Of a stretch of DNA of 7,279 nt, positions 6,476 through 7,279 are shown in pieces (within the stretch, counting starts at the first letter, position 1; every line of letters begins with the position of its first letter). The translations under genes and the position numbers were made by a program. The notes below the pieces were generated by a model that saw only the letters and a program-made list of their open reading frames with translations, made no database searches and was not told where the DNA came from. Source of the DNA: Desulfobulbaceae bacterium (GTDB lineage Bacteria; Desulfobacterota; Desulfobulbia; Desulfobulbales; Desulfocapsaceae); contig DAOVUU010000118.1 of assembly GCA_030632405.1 (NCBI GenBank), positions 1 through 7,279 of the forward strand, read 5' to 3'.

Positions 6476-6512
6476 TTCGTCATCCAAAAGTTTATTTTTA
6501 CGAGTTTAAAGT

Positions 6513-6541
6513 GGAATAAAATCTAACCTTGACCCCTCTCA
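6513..6541 (+). promoter_or_regulatory. Candidate ECF-type promoter for the sigma factor
   Basis: GGAATAA (6513-6519), a 17-base spacer and TCTCA (6537-6541) resemble the RpoE-like GGAACTT-N16-TCTGA pattern. The -10 end lies about 40 bases before the start at 6583. ECF sigma genes are often self-activated, so this would be the expected arrangement. A housekeeping-like TTGACC (6529-6534) also occurs here but has no convincing -10 partner. Confidence 0.35.
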
Positions 6542-6582
6542 ATGGTATGTGGAAATAACTCGTGTTCCATTTGGAGGAAGGT

Positions 6583-7161
6583 ATGGTCGTTTTGCGACGT
6601 GTCGATAAAAAAAGATTCAAAGAACTCACATATCCTCACCTTGAATTTCTTTTCAATGTTGCCTTGAAATACACTGGTAGCAAATATGACGCGGAAGATC
6701 TGGTCCAGGAGACCATGTATTCCGCATATACAAAATTCCAGCAGCTGCGCGATGATAAGAGCTGCAGGGCATGGCTTTTTACAATCCTTCGGAATCATTT
6801 TTTAAAAGAGAGACGACAATTTTTAAAGCGTCCGTATCTTGATGATGGCACGAGTTATCTTGATTACATGAAAGATGAGAAGAGTTCCGGTTTTGTTGAT
6901 AGACTCATTGAAAAGGACGCAAATAAAAAACTGCACCAGGTGCTGGCCAAACTCCCTGAAAAATTCCAGTCACCTTTGATTCTCTATTATATGGAGGAGA
7001 TGACGTACCTGGAAATATCTGAATATCTCGATATACCTCTAGGCACCGTGATGTCACGCCTTGCAAGAGCTAAAAAATACTTAAAAAAAGGGCTGTTGAA
7101 GAATACTGCAGGGCGCATCGGTAGTGGGAAAATAATTCAGATAATGGGATTGAAAATGTAG
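6583..7161 (+). CDS. ECF-family RNA polymerase sigma factor (RpoE-like)
   Basis: This 192-residue sigma-70 family protein has only regions 2 and 4, as in the ECF group. Region 2 spans about 17-79, with DAEDLVQET (36-44) for core binding and -10 melting, and CRAWLFTILRN (61-71). A linker covers about 80-112. Region 4 spans about 115-170, with LPEKFQSPLILYY and a helix-turn-helix around YLEISEYLDIPLGTVMSRL that reads the -35 box. The tail 172-192 is basic and unusual, with no recognisable domain. The start is ATG at 6583, preceded by a near-perfect GGAGGAAGG (6573-6581). An in-frame GTG at 6562 would place that site inside the coding region, so it is rejected. The anti-sigma gene follows after 20 bases. 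The signal and regulon are unknown. Confidence 0.92.
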   Translation: MVVLRRVDKKRFKELTYPHLEFLFNVALKYTGSKYDAEDLVQETMYSAYTKFQQLRDDKSCRAWLFTILRNHFLKERRQFLKRPYLDDGTSYLDYMKDEKSSGFVDRLIEKDANKKLHQVLAKLPEKFQSPLILYYMEEMTYLEISEYLDIPLGTVMSRLARAKKYLKKGLLKNTAGRIGSGKIIQIMGLKM

Positions 7162-7181
7162 CCTGCTGGAGGGATTTTACC

Positions 7182-7279
7182 ATGAATTGTACAGACTTTA
7201 CATCCTGGCTGGAAAACCGGGATACATATGATCTTTCGGAAGCAGACAGGGCAATGAAACACGCAGCCAGGTGTGTTAA
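7182..7279 (+). CDS. Zinc-binding anti-sigma factor, N-terminal fragment
   Basis: Thirty-two codons are visible before the window ends. The start is ATG at 7182 with GGAGGG at 7168-7173, eight bases before. The peptide has an early Cys (MNC), a WLENRD helix, and HAARC, the H-x3-C half of the HxxxCxxC zinc motif of ZAS-type anti-sigma domains. The last visible partial codon, AAn, would fit a lysine or asparagine before the second Cys. Such proteins bind and silence the partner sigma factor and release it on a redox or envelope signal. Whether a membrane segment follows is outside the window. The position directly after the sigma gene supports the call. Confidence 0.7.
   Translation, partial: MNCTDFTSWLENRDTYDLSEADRAMKHAARCV

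Noticed and set aside
6562..6582. GTG at 6562 as start of the sigma factor
   Set aside because: It has no ribosome binding site in front, and it would bury the strong GGAGGAAGG that precedes ATG at 6583.

Overview
The window carries seven protein genes, all on the plus strand, plus four regulatory or repeat-like intergenic stretches. Protein styles suggest a Gram-negative bacterium of the Desulfobacterota (sulfate-reducer relatives, perhaps Desulfobulbales-like). The clues are a four-cysteine mini-protein, a DUF4177 protein ending in GAIRIE, an exported MORN protein and an ECF sigma/zinc anti-sigma pair. This placement is inferred from memory of family distribution, not from a search.

Bases 1-240 hold no gene. 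They contain a long imperfect inverted repeat (3-91) and the first copy (127-184) of an intergenic element that recurs before the ligase gene. From 241 there is a likely operon: a 64-residue protein with cysteines spaced like a metal-binding knuckle, and a polytopic membrane protein with two nucleoside-recognition (Gate) halves. After 61 bases come an exported protein made of 21 MORN repeats (TTG start) and a DUF4177 protein.

The second copy of the intergenic element (3674-3743) ends in a 14-base perfect palindrome abutting the ribosome binding site of the next unit. That unit is a YbdK-type glutamate-cysteine ligase-like enzyme joined by a 4-base GTGA overlap to a gamma-glutamyltransferase-family hydrolase. 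The hydrolase lacks a signal peptide and several canonical gamma-glutamyl-pocket residues. Together they look like a cytosolic pair that makes and then cleaves or transfers a gamma-linked amide. The substrate is unknown, and this is the most interesting part of the window.

The third unit is an ECF sigma factor with a strong ribosome binding site and a plausible self-recognised promoter (GGAATAA-N17-TCTCA). It is followed 20 bases later by the start of a zinc-binding anti-sigma factor that runs off the window end. No RNA gene, CRISPR array, complete insertion sequence or convincing intrinsic terminator was found.
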